This document shows, piece after piece, positions 51,630 through 60,900 of a DNA stretch of 64,000 nt. The stretch lies in the NCBI GenBank assembly GCA_964343305.1, contig CAYFJO010000006.1:6405-70404 (forward strand), written 5' to 3'. This stretch comes from CAYFJO01 sp964343305 (lineage in GTDB: Bacteria > Planctomycetota > Planctomycetia > Pirellulales > Pirellulaceae). The position numbers and the translations under genes are program-made. Within the stretch, counting starts at the first letter, position 1. Every line of letters begins with the position of its first letter. The notes beneath the pieces are model-generated. The model was not told where the DNA came from, made no database searches, and saw only the letters and a program-made list of their open reading frames with translations.

Positions 51630-52292
51630 GTGAGCAAGAAGAAGGCCAAGACCGCCAAACTGGTCAAACTCTATACGCGATATCTCGATAGTGAAGATGT
51701 CGCTGTCTTCATTCGTGATGTGTCGCAACAGTACACAATCGCAACGCTGCAACGATTGGCCAATTGTGGATCTCGGATCACGCGACGGGCGGCAGTGCTG
51801 GCGCTCGGCATGTTGGCCGGATACGAGTCGAACCATACATTGGGCCAAGCGATGCACGATTCGGATCGCGGTGTCCGCTTGTTGGCCGAGGAAGGCATCC
51901 GCCAACTTTGGTCACGAGATGGAAGCGAATCGCAGCGGCACGATTTGAAACTGATCGCCAGACTGAATGCGGCGGAACAGTTCGAGGATGCGGAATGCGA
52001 AGCGGGCCAGTTGATCGAGCAAGCTCCTTGGTTTGCCGAGGCTTGGAACCAACGGGCGATTGCGTTGTTTCACATGGGCCAATACGAGGAGTCGGCGAAC
52101 GATTGCCATCAGACGTTGGAGTTGAATCCGTATCACTACGGCGCGGCGGTTGGCATGGCTCACTGCTATCTGGAAATGAATGACGCCTTCGCGGCGCTGG
52201 AGTGTTTCCGTCGAGCACTCAAACTTAATCCGGACATGGAAGGCGTGCGAATGCAGATCGAGTTTTTGGAACGATCGCTGGAAGGCAAGTAA
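51630..52292 (+). CDS. HEAT- and TPR-repeat protein
   Basis: A 220-residue cytoplasmic protein. Residues 10-105 are HEAT-like (VAVFIRDVSQQYTIATLQRL, LEEGIRQLW-type helices). Residues 120-215 are three TPR-like units (AEQFEDAECEAGQLIEQAPW; AEAWNQRAIALFHMGQYEES; AAVGMAHCYLEMNDAFAALE), so it is a likely protein-interaction scaffold. The start is the GTG at 51630 with GGGAG about 8 bases upstream, because the longer frame from 51498 has no Shine-Dalgarno and a basic, low-complexity lead. It converges with the thioredoxin-like gene, 10 bp between stops. Confidence 0.78.
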   Translation: MSKKKAKTAKLVKLYTRYLDSEDVAVFIRDVSQQYTIATLQRLANCGSRITRRAAVLALGMLAGYESNHTLGQAMHDSDRGVRLLAEEGIRQLWSRDGSESQRHDLKLIARLNAAEQFEDAECEAGQLIEQAPWFAEAWNQRAIALFHMGQYEESANDCHQTLELNPYHYGAAVGMAHCYLEMNDAFAALECFRRALKLNPDMEGVRMQIEFLERSLEGK

Positions 52293-52302
52293 CTCTTGCC
52301 GC

Positions 52303-52950
52303 TCATTCTGGCTGCTGAAGCAGATCTTCCACAAACGGAATCACGTGCTTCTCATAGTTGAATCCCTCCTTGCCGTATTTCAACTCGCCATCTTCATTCA
52401 CTTCGCTGTTCGTAAATGCGTGGGCAAGTTCACCGTTCTTCTGGTAAACCAGCACCACCGGAATAGCCACTTGTAGCTGCTTTTGCACGTCTAGCTCGCC
52501 GCCATCTTCTTGAATGATGTTCGTGACGGAAATCTCTTTGTCGTTTAGCATCGCAAGTACGTCCGACTGAACGGCTTCTTTTTCATCGCCATAGTAGTCT
52601 AGGCTCACCGTCACGCAGTGAACGTCGTCACCGTGCTTCTGGTGCAACTGCACCAATCCGGGCAATTCCCGGATACACTCCGGTCAGTCGAGCGACCACA
52701 AATCGATCACCGTCAACTTCCCGTCGCTCGCGGCCACCAGGTTTTGAACTTGGGTCCAGGTCTTATACTCGACGGTCGCTTCGACTTTGCCGTCCGACTG
52801 TGTCGAATCGCCACTCTGAAGGCCTTGTTTGGTTGCTGAATCATTAGGCGTTGGACTTGCGTCATCCGGCATTGTTTCTCCCGTCTGATCGCCGCCGCAG
52901 CCGACTAGCGCGAGACACAACAAAAGGATAAGAAATCGAAAAACTGGCAT
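52303..52950 (-). CDS. Thioredoxin-like lipoprotein with in-frame TGA (candidate selenoprotein)
   Basis: A single continuous frame of 215 codons encodes a TlpA-type membrane-tethered thioredoxin. The lipobox is LALVGCGG at residues 13-20, and a Ser/Asp-rich linker follows. LTVIDLWSLD precedes a TGA at 52684-52686 (codon 89), after which PECIRELPGLVQLHQKHGDD continues without frame change, giving a U-P-E-C motif in place of C-x-x-C. A 7-bp hairpin begins 9 bases after the TGA. If TGA is read as selenocysteine, this is a redox lipoprotein on the outer side of a membrane; if not, the gene is a pseudogene or has a base error. No other disabling change is seen. Confidence 0.72.
52656..52674 (-). 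promoter_or_regulatory. Hairpin after the in-frame TGA (SECIS candidate)
   Basis: On the coding strand ATCCGGG pairs perfectly with CCCGGAT around the loop AATTG. The stem starts 9 bases after TGA and the closing G is about 16 bases after it. This is near the short end of the spacing known for bacterial SECIS elements. Coding constraints alone could also yield such a stem. Confidence 0.4.
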
Positions 52951-53016
52951 TGTAGATCTTGGCTCCGTTACCGAGGACTTTTGATCAAAGGATTGTCATT
53001 CACACGGGTCACGCTG

Positions 53017-53955
53017 TCAATCGACTCCCTTGGACTCGAACATCTCAGCCCGACGTGCAAACTTGGACTCGAGGCGATAGCCAAACGCTCTGAGCAATTC
53101 GAGGCAAACCGCGACCGTAATCACATCACCCAAATTCGCGCAGAGAAGCGAACCGGCGAACCAAAAGAATAATTCCGCCGTGAGCAGACCACCGGACATC
53201 ACGACGAAGATAAATAGAAACGCAACTGTCTCGAAAGACGTCAACGCACCAATCGTAACGGCAATCCGGGGAATCACGTCATAGGAATCGCGTTGCTTTC
53301 CGAGTATCGTTGGGATGAGAGCGAGCAAAGGGATCGCGGCCACAATCGACGCAATCGAAATGAAAAGCAAAATCCACGGATCGAAGAACCGAAAAACATT
53401 CGGCCAGCCTTCACTCGGCAATACGAATCGACCCACGCCAAGCGCCGCCGCGATCCCGGCTGTCCAAGCAAACATGTGCTGAATTTGAAATTGCGAGCTT
53501 TGCTGCTTCAACAACGAACCATCGACGTTGCGCGGCACGATTTGCCAACCGGTGATTTGTTGGGTAATCAACAACAGCCCACAACTCGTGGCATATGTGG
53601 CGAATATGAGTGCTCCAATTCCGCTGGCGACGCTCGCATCGAATGGAATTAGGTGGTCCATCCGCGTTGCCATCGAAACCAGCCGGATCCCTATGCCCAA
53701 CAAATACCCAATTCCTAACACGGCGAGGATTGTCCACAGGAAACGAGAAATGCGGTTTCTCGTAAAGAGTGTTGCCAGGGTAGACAAAGTGGCTATTTGA
53801 CCCGCCACACACCCAACGACCGCCACCATTACTAGAATCAATGGCTCACTTCCACGGCCATGTATCGCTGTTGGAATGATTGGCAGACATAAATCGAGCC
53901 ACGCGAAGCAACCGATCGCGAAAAGCGAACAATCAACAATGTCTCGGTGTTGCAT
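53017..53955 (-). CDS. Multi-pass membrane protein, unknown function
   Basis: A 312-residue protein with about eight hydrophobic helices, such as LILVMVAVVGCVAGQIATLS, ILAVLGIGYLLGIGI, IGALIFATYATSCGLLLIT and IAVTIGALTSFETVAFLFIF. No transporter or enzyme motif is recognised. The loops are short and the C-terminus basic, so the N-in/C-in topology is plausible. AGGAG precedes the ATG. It lies upstream of the thioredoxin-like gene on the same strand, 66 bp apart, but no functional link is visible. Confidence 0.78.
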   Translation of the reverse strand: MQHRDIVDCSLFAIGCFAWLDLCLPIIPTAIHGRGSEPLILVMVAVVGCVAGQIATLSTLATLFTRNRISRFLWTILAVLGIGYLLGIGIRLVSMATRMDHLIPFDASVASGIGALIFATYATSCGLLLITQQITGWQIVPRNVDGSLLKQQSSQFQIQHMFAWTAGIAAALGVGRFVLPSEGWPNVFRFFDPWILLFISIASIVAAIPLLALIPTILGKQRDSYDVIPRIAVTIGALTSFETVAFLFIFVVMSGGLLTAELFFWFAGSLLCANLGDVITVAVCLELLRAFGYRLESKFARRAEMFESKGVD

Positions 53956-54084
53956 TCATTCTCCTACGGAAAAGTGCTGCCATTATCGCTATTTCGGAAT
54001 TAGGATGTCTAGCGATCGGCCCATTCGGATACAATGGCGATGTAGAAAAACTCATGCGGGGATGAATAAGACGGGAGAACTGTC

Positions 54085-55983
54085 ATGTGCGTTTGGATAC
54101 CTAAATGCTCCGAAGCCTCGCAGCGTCTAGTTTCTGCAATCGCAGCAATCTTCTTGTTTTCACCCTGTTTCGCCGCCGAACGATTTCAGCTCGCGGTGCC
54201 AGGCAACTCAGCGGTGAAATCCACAGCCATCGTTGATTCGGACAAATTGGTCATTGTCGACGGCGCGGGAAATCGCTTTGAGTACCTGCGGCAAACTCGT
54301 CTGGACAGTCCAAACAGCGAATTCTTTGGTTTTTATTGTGAAGCAGCGCGGCAGTATTTGCGGTGGCCCAAGAGTGGAACCGGCGCCATGTATATAGGAA
54401 CCGCTGAAGGCCGCTCGGTCAGTTGGAAAAAAAGCCGGATGCAGCTTCATCGATCGGGCACCAAGCCAAGCGCCGCTGGACCAACGGGCCGGGCGATCAC
54501 CAGTGTTGGGCCGATGCATGTCGATGCCATCGCCGAACACGCTGGACGTGTCACGGTTGCTCACATTGACGACCGTGGTCAAATTCAGTTTTTCCGCGGT
54601 AAAGCCGGTCGTTGGGAACCACACAAACCAGTGCTGGCCGAGGCCTTGGTTGCTGGCGCTCCGATCAAGCTTGGCGCCGATCGGCTCAGCGATTTGCCGT
54701 TGGTTTACACGGTCAATGATCGTGGTGAGTTGATCGAAGTACGAGACGGTGCACGCGTGCGAGTGATCGTTGACAAGAGCACGGCCACGTTCGCACCACA
54801 ATCGTATTTGGCGCTGACAACACGCGGCGGCGAATCGTTCATTGTCATCACCGATCGACGCGGTCGGATTTGGGAGGTCGACATCCAGCGAGGCCGGCAC
54901 CAATTGATCGAACGACGCGAAGGATTGTTTTCAGCGGGCATTCCAATTGCTTACGTGAAGGATAAATCGGACCAGTTATACCTGGTTGATCGAGCCGGGT
55001 CGTTGGGTCGCTACGAATTGCGCGGTGGAATATGGTCGGCTCCCACCGCGATCGCCGCGGGCTTCTCGCCGGGAAGCCATTTGTCTGCTCGCTCGTTCGG
55101 CGCGCCAACTTCCGTGGTTCACGTGGCGGCGATCGATGCTACCGGAAACTTGCGTTTGCTGCGCCGTGATGGACGCCGATGGTCAGACGAACGTGTTGGC
55201 AGATCCTTGTTGCCGCCCGGGACGCCCGTGTCGCTTAGCGGCGTTGGGGACACGCTCAGCATCACCGGCATCCAATCCAACGGCGGTTGGAGAGAGTGGT
55301 TTCGAAAAGTGGGTGGCCATTGGGAGCATCGCGACATCGCTCGCGGCTTTCCAACCGGCGCACCCGTCCGCTTGCAACCGGACGGTCCTTACGGATTCGC
55401 CGTCGATCGAACCGGGCGTTTGATCGCGGGGCAACTCGTCGGTGAAAACTGGCATTGTGCCGTCTGTTCGCCGCTGTTCGATCTTGCTCCACGGCTCGTT
55501 CGCCGCGCGATCACGCCGAACGAACCGCTTCAGTCGGTCAACGTTCTGTTGAGCAACCAGCACAAAGAGAACCTTGTTGTGCGTTTGGTCGATGCCCGAA
55601 CGCCGGATCAGCCGATCGAAATCAAACTCGCTCCAGGCAAATCCAAATCGCAACGCATCGACCGCGACAGCGGCGCGACATTGGAAGAAGTGTACCTCGT
55701 CCCCTCGCCTCGCGGTGGACTGGTCGAAGAAGTGCATCGCCACCGCTTACCGCCGCAACGATTCTACGATGTCGTAGTCTATGCGGATCGGGTGACGAGC
55801 GTGTTTTTCGACCGCACCAAAAACAAGACCGACATTCCCGACGAGCAATCCAAGTCGTTGGTCAGCATCGGCGTCTTTCCGATTCCCGCTGGCGACCGTC
55901 TCCAGGATGGCGACGAAATTGACGTCTATCAGCAAGCGTCGCGATGGAAGAATCCAGGTGCAGTTCGATTGTTCGATCGCTGA
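54085..55983 (+). CDS. Large secreted protein, propeller-like repeats
   Basis: A 632-residue exported protein. The N-terminus has a signal (LVSAIAAIFLFSPCFA). Residues 30-460 hold at least seven loosely repeated units with patterns such as VTVAHIDDRGQIQFFRGKAG, PLVYTVNDRGELIEVRDGAR and LYLVDRAGSLGRYELRGGIW, suggesting a beta-propeller. Residues 480-632 form a separate domain (NVLLSNQHKENLVVRLVDAR, RFYDVVVYADRVTSVFFDRT). No enzyme motif is found, so binding of a polymer or surface attachment is possible. GGGAG precedes the ATG. It diverges from the membrane protein gene, with 129 bp between the starts. Confidence 0.78.
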   Translation: MCVWIPKCSEASQRLVSAIAAIFLFSPCFAAERFQLAVPGNSAVKSTAIVDSDKLVIVDGAGNRFEYLRQTRLDSPNSEFFGFYCEAARQYLRWPKSGTGAMYIGTAEGRSVSWKKSRMQLHRSGTKPSAAGPTGRAITSVGPMHVDAIAEHAGRVTVAHIDDRGQIQFFRGKAGRWEPHKPVLAEALVAGAPIKLGADRLSDLPLVYTVNDRGELIEVRDGARVRVIVDKSTATFAPQSYLALTTRGGESFIVITDRRGRIWEVDIQRGRHQLIERREGLFSAGIPIAYVKDKSDQLYLVDRAGSLGRYELRGGIWSAPTAIAAGFSPGSHLSARSFGAPTSVVHVAAIDATGNLRLLRRDGRRWSDERVGRSLLPPGTPVSLSGVGDTLSITGIQSNGGWREWFRKVGGHWEHRDIARGFPTGAPVRLQPDGPYGFAVDRTGRLIAGQLVGENWHCAVCSPLFDLAPRLVRRAITPNEPLQSVNVLLSNQHKENLVVRLVDARTPDQPIEIKLAPGKSKSQRIDRDSGATLEEVYLVPSPRGGLVEEVHRHRLPPQRFYDVVVYADRVTSVFFDRTKNKTDIPDEQSKSLVSIGVFPIPAGDRLQDGDEIDVYQQASRWKNPGAVRLFDR

Positions 55984-56183
55984 TCTTTGGGAAGTAGCGG
56001 ATCGTCAAAACGCCCCGAACGCTATGAGCGTCCAGATCGCAGACGTTCAAGTTGTTTTTGCGTGGCTCCTGAGCGGCTTGCGTACAGCGGGAATGATCGC
56101 CACAATGTGGTCTGCCGTGGAGTGGTCTCCATCTCGAATTAAGAGATGATTATCCGATTTTATTAATGTCTGAGGAGTGAATC

Positions 56184-57185
56184 ATGGGTCGACTTGTCAC
56201 ACTGTTCACAGGCCAATGGGCCGATTTGCCGTGTACGGAAATGGCGCGAAAAACGAAAGAGTTTGGATACGACGGCATCGAGCTAGCTTGCTGGGGTGAC
56301 CATTTTGAAGTCGACAAGGCGCTTGCGGACGACGGCTACTGTGCGGCCAAACGAGAACTGTTGGAGCAACACGGCTTGCAATGCGAAGCGATCAGTGCCC
56401 ACCTGGTTGGCCAGGCCGTGTGCGACAACATCGACGAACGCCACAAGGCCATCATTCCCGATTACGTGTGGGGCGACGGCGATCCGGCCGGCGTCAACCA
56501 GCGTGCCATCGAAGAAATGAAAAACACCGCCCGTGCCGCGCAAAAGTTTGGCATCGGCGTGGTGAACGGATTCACCGGATCAAGCATCTGGCATTTGATT
56601 TACGATTTCCCACCGACACCTGGCCACATGATCGACGACGGGTTCAAGTTGTTCGCCGAACGCTGGAATCCGATCCTGGACGTATTCGGCGAATGTGGCG
56701 TCCGCTTTGCATTGGAAGTGCATCCGACGGAAATCGCGTTCGACATTTATACCGCCCAACGTGCACTCGAAGAAATCGACAATCGCCCAGAGTTCGGATT
56801 CAACTTCGATCCCAGCCACCTGCATTGGCAAGGCGTCTGTCCGGTCGAGTTCATCCGCGCGTTCCCCGACCGCATTTATCACGTCCACATCAAAGATGCA
56901 ATCGTGACACTCGATGGCCGCAGCGGCATCAACGCCAGCCATCTGAAATTCGGCGATCCACGGCGCGGTTGGGATTTTCGCAGCCCGGGCCGAGGCGGCG
57001 TGAATTTCGAAGAAATCATTCGAGCCTTGAACGACATCAACTACCAAGGCCCGCTGTCGGTCGAATGGGAAGACTGCGGGATGGAGCGAGAATTTGGCGC
57101 GACCGAAGCATCCAACTTCGTGCGTCAAAAAGATTTCGCCCCCAGCGGAATCGCATTCGACGCTGCGTTCGAAGAAGGAAACTAG
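56184..57185 (+). CDS. Sugar phosphate isomerase/epimerase (TIM barrel)
   Basis: A 333-residue xylose-isomerase-like TIM-barrel protein (AP-endonuclease-2 superfamily), a group that includes sugar isomerases and epimerases with a divalent metal. Metal-binding acidic and His residues are seen in RFALEVHPTEIAF, FNFDPSHLHWQG, RIYHVHIKDAIV and LSVEWEDCGME. The excellent Shine-Dalgarno GAGGAG precedes the ATG. The exact substrate is unknown; in planctomycetes these genes often work with Gfo/Idh dehydrogenases. A strong terminator follows, and a partial family F hairpin (57198-57216) lies between. Confidence 0.9.
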   Translation: MGRLVTLFTGQWADLPCTEMARKTKEFGYDGIELACWGDHFEVDKALADDGYCAAKRELLEQHGLQCEAISAHLVGQAVCDNIDERHKAIIPDYVWGDGDPAGVNQRAIEEMKNTARAAQKFGIGVVNGFTGSSIWHLIYDFPPTPGHMIDDGFKLFAERWNPILDVFGECGVRFALEVHPTEIAFDIYTAQRALEEIDNRPEFGFNFDPSHLHWQGVCPVEFIRAFPDRIYHVHIKDAIVTLDGRSGINASHLKFGDPRRGWDFRSPGRGGVNFEEIIRALNDINYQGPLSVEWEDCGMEREFGATEASNFVRQKDFAPSGIAFDAAFEEGN

Positions 57186-57240
57186 ACATCTCGTAGTGGA
57201 AGTCGCCAAGACTTCCGACAAGACAGAGCAGGCGAAACGC

Positions 57241-57277
57241 AAACTTCCGAAGTTTTCTTAAACTTCGGAAGTTTTTT
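57241..57277 (+). terminator. Terminator with family E stem
   Basis: A perfect 15-bp stem (AAACTTCCGAAGTTT / AAACTTCGGAAGTTT), 4-base loop and a T-run follow the isomerase gene. The stem sequence is shared with the double hairpin at 42144-42219. Confidence 0.88.
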
Positions 57278-57300
57278 TCATTTGATCGAGAGACACGCCA

Positions 57301-58023
57301 GTGACGCCCGAAGGCTTTGAAATCCTGTACGAAGACAACTCGTTTCTCATCGTCAACAAGCCCGGCGGAGTCCTAACCCAAGCGCCGCCTGGCATAGACA
57401 GCATGGAGGTGCGGATCAAGCGTTTTCTCAAATCCCGCGATGAAAAACCCGGCAACGTCTACCTCGCCGTTCCACATCGACTGGATCGCCCGGTCTCCGG
57501 CGCCATGGTCTTCGCCAAGAACGTCCGTGCCGCCCGTCGCATCGCCGAACAATTCGAAGATCGCCTGGTGAAAAAAACATATTGGGCAATCGTATCCGGC
57601 GTCATCGATGAAGACGAAGGAACGTGGACGGATTACGTTCGCAAAGTTCCAGACCAACCGCGCGCGGAAATCGTCTCGGGTGAACGCGACGGAAAAATCG
57701 CCGTTCTTCATTTTCGCGTCCGCGAGCGACTCGATGCCAACACCTGGATTGAAGTCGAGCTAGAAACCGGCCGTACACACCAGATTCGCCTTCAATGTTC
57801 AAGCCGCGGTTCCCCGATTTTGGGCGATGAAATGTACGGCTCAGGAGAATCCTTCGGTCCGCAAGAATCCGATACCCGTCTGCGATCCATCGGATTGCAC
57901 GCACGAAGCCTATCGCTTCGACATCCCAAAACGCGCGAGATGATCTCGGCATCTGCCGACCTTCCACAGTTTTGGCTGCCCACCGGCTTCGACTTTGCCG
58001 ATTGTGATGGTCAGTTCCAGTAG
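57301..58023 (+). CDS. RluA-family pseudouridine synthase
   Basis: A 240-residue pseudouridine synthase, which isomerises uridine in rRNA or tRNA. The catalytic Asp is in the RluA signature HRLDRPVSGAMVFAKN near residue 62. The uridine-binding KTYWAIVSG, the GRTHQIRLQ motif and the C-terminal LGDEMYGS and HARSLSLRHP follow. There is no S4 domain, so it is a short RluA/TruC-like type; the target position is unknown. It starts with GTG. The stop codon TAG lies inside a palindromic repeat (58020-58077), so the C-terminus may have been set by insertion of that element. Confidence 0.92.
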   Translation: MTPEGFEILYEDNSFLIVNKPGGVLTQAPPGIDSMEVRIKRFLKSRDEKPGNVYLAVPHRLDRPVSGAMVFAKNVRAARRIAEQFEDRLVKKTYWAIVSGVIDEDEGTWTDYVRKVPDQPRAEIVSGERDGKIAVLHFRVRERLDANTWIEVELETGRTHQIRLQCSSRGSPILGDEMYGSGESFGPQESDTRLRSIGLHARSLSLRHPKTREMISASADLPQFWLPTGFDFADCDGQFQ

Positions 58024-58077
58024 GACGGATTTCCAATCCGTCCACAACGGCGCGGACGGATTGGAAATCCGTCCTAC
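58020..58077. repeat. Dispersed palindrome, family B, copy 2
   Basis: A 58-bp inverted repeat with arms starting GTAGGACGGATTTCCAATCC and a 10-bp unpaired centre. It overlaps the last codons of the pseudouridine synthase gene and provides its TAG stop. The sister copy is at 7881-7928. Confidence 0.85.
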
Positions 58078-58125
58078 GTAAGACGCCCACTCCGCGCCCG
58101 GCGATCGAAAAGTTACGATACTCAC

Positions 58126-60750
58126 ATGGCCAAGACCCCGATGATGCAGCAGTATGAGGATGCAAAGGCAGCCTGCGGCGATGCGCTGTTGTTTTTTCGG
58201 ATGGGCGACTTTTACGAGCTGTTTCACGACGACGCGAAGATCTCTGGCGAAGTCTTGGGGCTGACCGTCACGAGCCGCGAAAAGGGCGAAAACCCAATCC
58301 CCATGGCGGGCTTTCCGCATCATCAGTTGGAAAGCTATCTGGGCAAGTTGATCAAAGCCGGGTACCGGGCCGCGGTCTGCGAACAAGTTGAAGATCCGCG
58401 CAAAGCGAAAGGACTTGTCAAACGCGAAGTGACGCGGGTTGTAACACCGGGTACGCTGACCGACGACGCGTTGCTTGATCCGCGCGAGAGCAACTACCTG
58501 GCCGCCGTGACATTGCCCGATGCTGGCAAGTCGGCAGACAAAGTTGGGATCGCCTGGGCCGAACTTTCGACGGGACGATTCTTCGCCGCGGTCGTCGCTC
58601 CGTCGCAACTCGCAGATCAACTTGCACGAATTGGACCTTCGGAGTGCCTGGTTGGCGACTCGTCCGAGCCGCTGCCGGAATTCATTCGATCCTCGCTTTC
58701 GATCACGACTCGTCCCGCCTGGTCGTTCGCGCTGGACGCAGCACAAAAGTCGCTTTCCACGCATTTTCAAATCACCAGCTTTGAGGGATTTGGTTTTTCG
58801 GCCGACGATAACGCGGCGCTACGAGCGGCCGGCGCGATCCTGGATTATCTCAAGGAAACGCAAAAATCGTCGCTGGACCATATCGACCGTCTGGTTCCCT
58901 ATCGTGCCGGAACGACGCTCGAAATCGACGAAGCCACTCGACGAAGCCTCGAAATCACGCGGACCATCCGCAACGGAAATCGCCAAGGTTCATTGCTCGC
59001 CGTATTGGACCGCACGGTCACATCGATGGGCTCGCGATTACTGTCCGATTGGATCGCCAATCCGTTGACCGAAATCGGCGCGATCAACGATCGACTGGAC
59101 GCGGGCGACGAACTGATTGGCGAATCGTCGTTGCGGCGCGACATTCGCGATCACCTTCGCGGTGTATACGACCTGGAACGACTGCTTGCTCGTGTCACCA
59201 CGGGGCGAGCCAGTCCGCGCGATCTCAGTTTCATCGCTCGGACACTCGCCAACTTGCCGAAGCTCAAAGCCAAGCTGACGGCTCGCAAAAGCCCGCTGGT
59301 TTGTAACTTGGAAGGTGATCTGGATCTTTGCCACGATTTACGAAGCCAACTCGAATCGGCGCTGGTCGAAGATTGCCCGCTTACCACGCGCGAAGGCGGG
59401 ATCATTCGCGAAGGCTACAACAAGGAACTGGAGGAGCTGCGCGAGCTGGCCAAGGGCGGCAAACAATGGATCGCGTCCTACCAGGCCGAGCAAGTCGAAA
59501 ACTCCGGCATCCCGAATCTGAAGGTCGGCTTTAACAAGGTCTTTGGCTATTACATCGAAGTCACGAACGCCCATCACGACAAAGTCCCGGATAACTTCAT
59601 TCGTAAACAAACGCTGAAGAACGCCGAGCGATTCATCACGCCAGAGCTAAAGGAGTACGAAGAGAAAGTTCTGTCAGCGGACGAAAAGGCGAAGGACCGC
59701 GAATACGATTTGTTTGTCGAATTGCGTGAGGCGGTCCACCAGGATGCCAGGCGTCTGCAAGGGACCGCGGCGGTGCTCGCTCAATTGGATGTCCTTGCGG
59801 CGCTCGCTGAGTTGGCGTGCGAGCGAAACTACTGTCGGCCGACGATGGTCAGTGACCCGGTGCTCGAAATCATCGACGGGCGGCATCCGGTTCTCGACAT
59901 CATCGAACCCAACGGCACGTTTGTGCCCAACGATTCGATTGCCAGCCCCGACGATGGGATGATCCTGTTAGTCACTGGTCCGAACATGGCCGGTAAAAGC
60001 ACGTACATCCGCCAGGTCGCGCTGCTGACGTTGATGGCACAAATGGGCAGCTTCGTTCCGGCAAAACGAGCAACGATCGGTGTGGCCGATCGGATCTTCG
60101 CGCGGGTGGGCGCGAGCGACGAACTGACACGTGGACAAAGTACATTCATGGTCGAGATGACCGAGACCGCGCGAATTCTAAACACAGCGACTTCGCGCAG
60201 TCTCGTGATCCTCGACGAGATTGGCCGCGGCACCAGCACCTACGACGGCGTGTCACTGGCGTGGGCGATCGTCGAACACGTGCATGACCAAATCGGTTGT
60301 CGCACGTATTTTGCTACGCACTATCACGAACTGACCGATTTGGAGAGCAGTCTGGGCGGTGTCAAGAACCTGAACGTCTCGGTCAAAGAGTGGGAAGACA
60401 ACGTCGTGTTTCTGCACAAGATCGTCGAGGGATCGGCCGACAAAAGCTACGGCATCCACGTTGCTCGACTTGCGGGCGTCCCCAAAGAGGTCAACGAACG
60501 AGCCAAGCAGATTCTGGCTCAGCTTGAGACCGAGCATCTGGACGAAGAAGGCCGGCCGAAGATCACGTCGCAAAAGGAAAAGCGTCCCCGAGGCGACATG
60601 CAAATGACGTTGTTCGCCGCGTATGATCATCCGTTGCTCGGCAAGATCCGCGGCACGGATGTCAATTCTCTAACGCCCATCGAAGCGCTGCAAATCATCT
60701 CTGACTGGAAGGGCGAGCTGGTCGACGAAGTGCAGAAGCTGCCGAAATAG
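58126..60750 (+). CDS. mutS: DNA mismatch repair protein MutS
   Basis: An 874-residue full-length MutS, which recognises base mismatches and small loops. The mismatch-contacting Phe-x-Glu is in FFRMGDFYELF near residue 25. The connector, core and clamp domains follow, and the Walker A motif TGPNMAGKSTYIRQ is near residue 617, with LVILDEIGRGTSTYDG as Walker B and signature region. The C-terminal helix-turn-helix (KSYGIHVARLAGVPKEVNER) is complete, and the very end has no frameshift. No mutL is beside it. The gene is well separated and has normal codon use for the window. Confidence 0.97.
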   Translation: MAKTPMMQQYEDAKAACGDALLFFRMGDFYELFHDDAKISGEVLGLTVTSREKGENPIPMAGFPHHQLESYLGKLIKAGYRAAVCEQVEDPRKAKGLVKREVTRVVTPGTLTDDALLDPRESNYLAAVTLPDAGKSADKVGIAWAELSTGRFFAAVVAPSQLADQLARIGPSECLVGDSSEPLPEFIRSSLSITTRPAWSFALDAAQKSLSTHFQITSFEGFGFSADDNAALRAAGAILDYLKETQKSSLDHIDRLVPYRAGTTLEIDEATRRSLEITRTIRNGNRQGSLLAVLDRTVTSMGSRLLSDWIANPLTEIGAINDRLDAGDELIGESSLRRDIRDHLRGVYDLERLLARVTTGRASPRDLSFIARTLANLPKLKAKLTARKSPLVCNLEGDLDLCHDLRSQLESALVEDCPLTTREGGIIREGYNKELEELRELAKGGKQWIASYQAEQVENSGIPNLKVGFNKVFGYYIEVTNAHHDKVPDNFIRKQTLKNAERFITPELKEYEEKVLSADEKAKDREYDLFVELREAVHQDARRLQGTAAVLAQLDVLAALAELACERNYCRPTMVSDPVLEIIDGRHPVLDIIEPNGTFVPNDSIASPDDGMILLVTGPNMAGKSTYIRQVALLTLMAQMGSFVPAKRATIGVADRIFARVGASDELTRGQSTFMVEMTETARILNTATSRSLVILDEIGRGTSTYDGVSLAWAIVEHVHDQIGCRTYFATHYHELTDLESSLGGVKNLNVSVKEWEDNVVFLHKIVEGSADKSYGIHVARLAGVPKEVNERAKQILAQLETEHLDEEGRPKITSQKEKRPRGDMQMTLFAAYDHPLLGKIRGTDVNSLTPIEALQIISDWKGELVDEVQKLPK

Positions 60751-60900
60751 AAATCGGTATTGCTTTCTTGATAGACTCAAATGCGATCTGTGGTCATTCT
60801 CGGCGCGAACATCGCTTTTCCATTTTCGAACACCTCGGAGAACGAAGTTGTAGCGAGAGTCGCCAAGACTTTCGAGAACGGGCGAACGACTGAACTTCAT

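Noticed and set aside
52303..52950. Two separate genes split by a stop codon
   Set aside because: The two parts are in the same frame, the downstream part lacks its own start with a ribosome binding site, and the TGA lies at the redox cysteine position. A single gene with recoded or mutated codon fits better.
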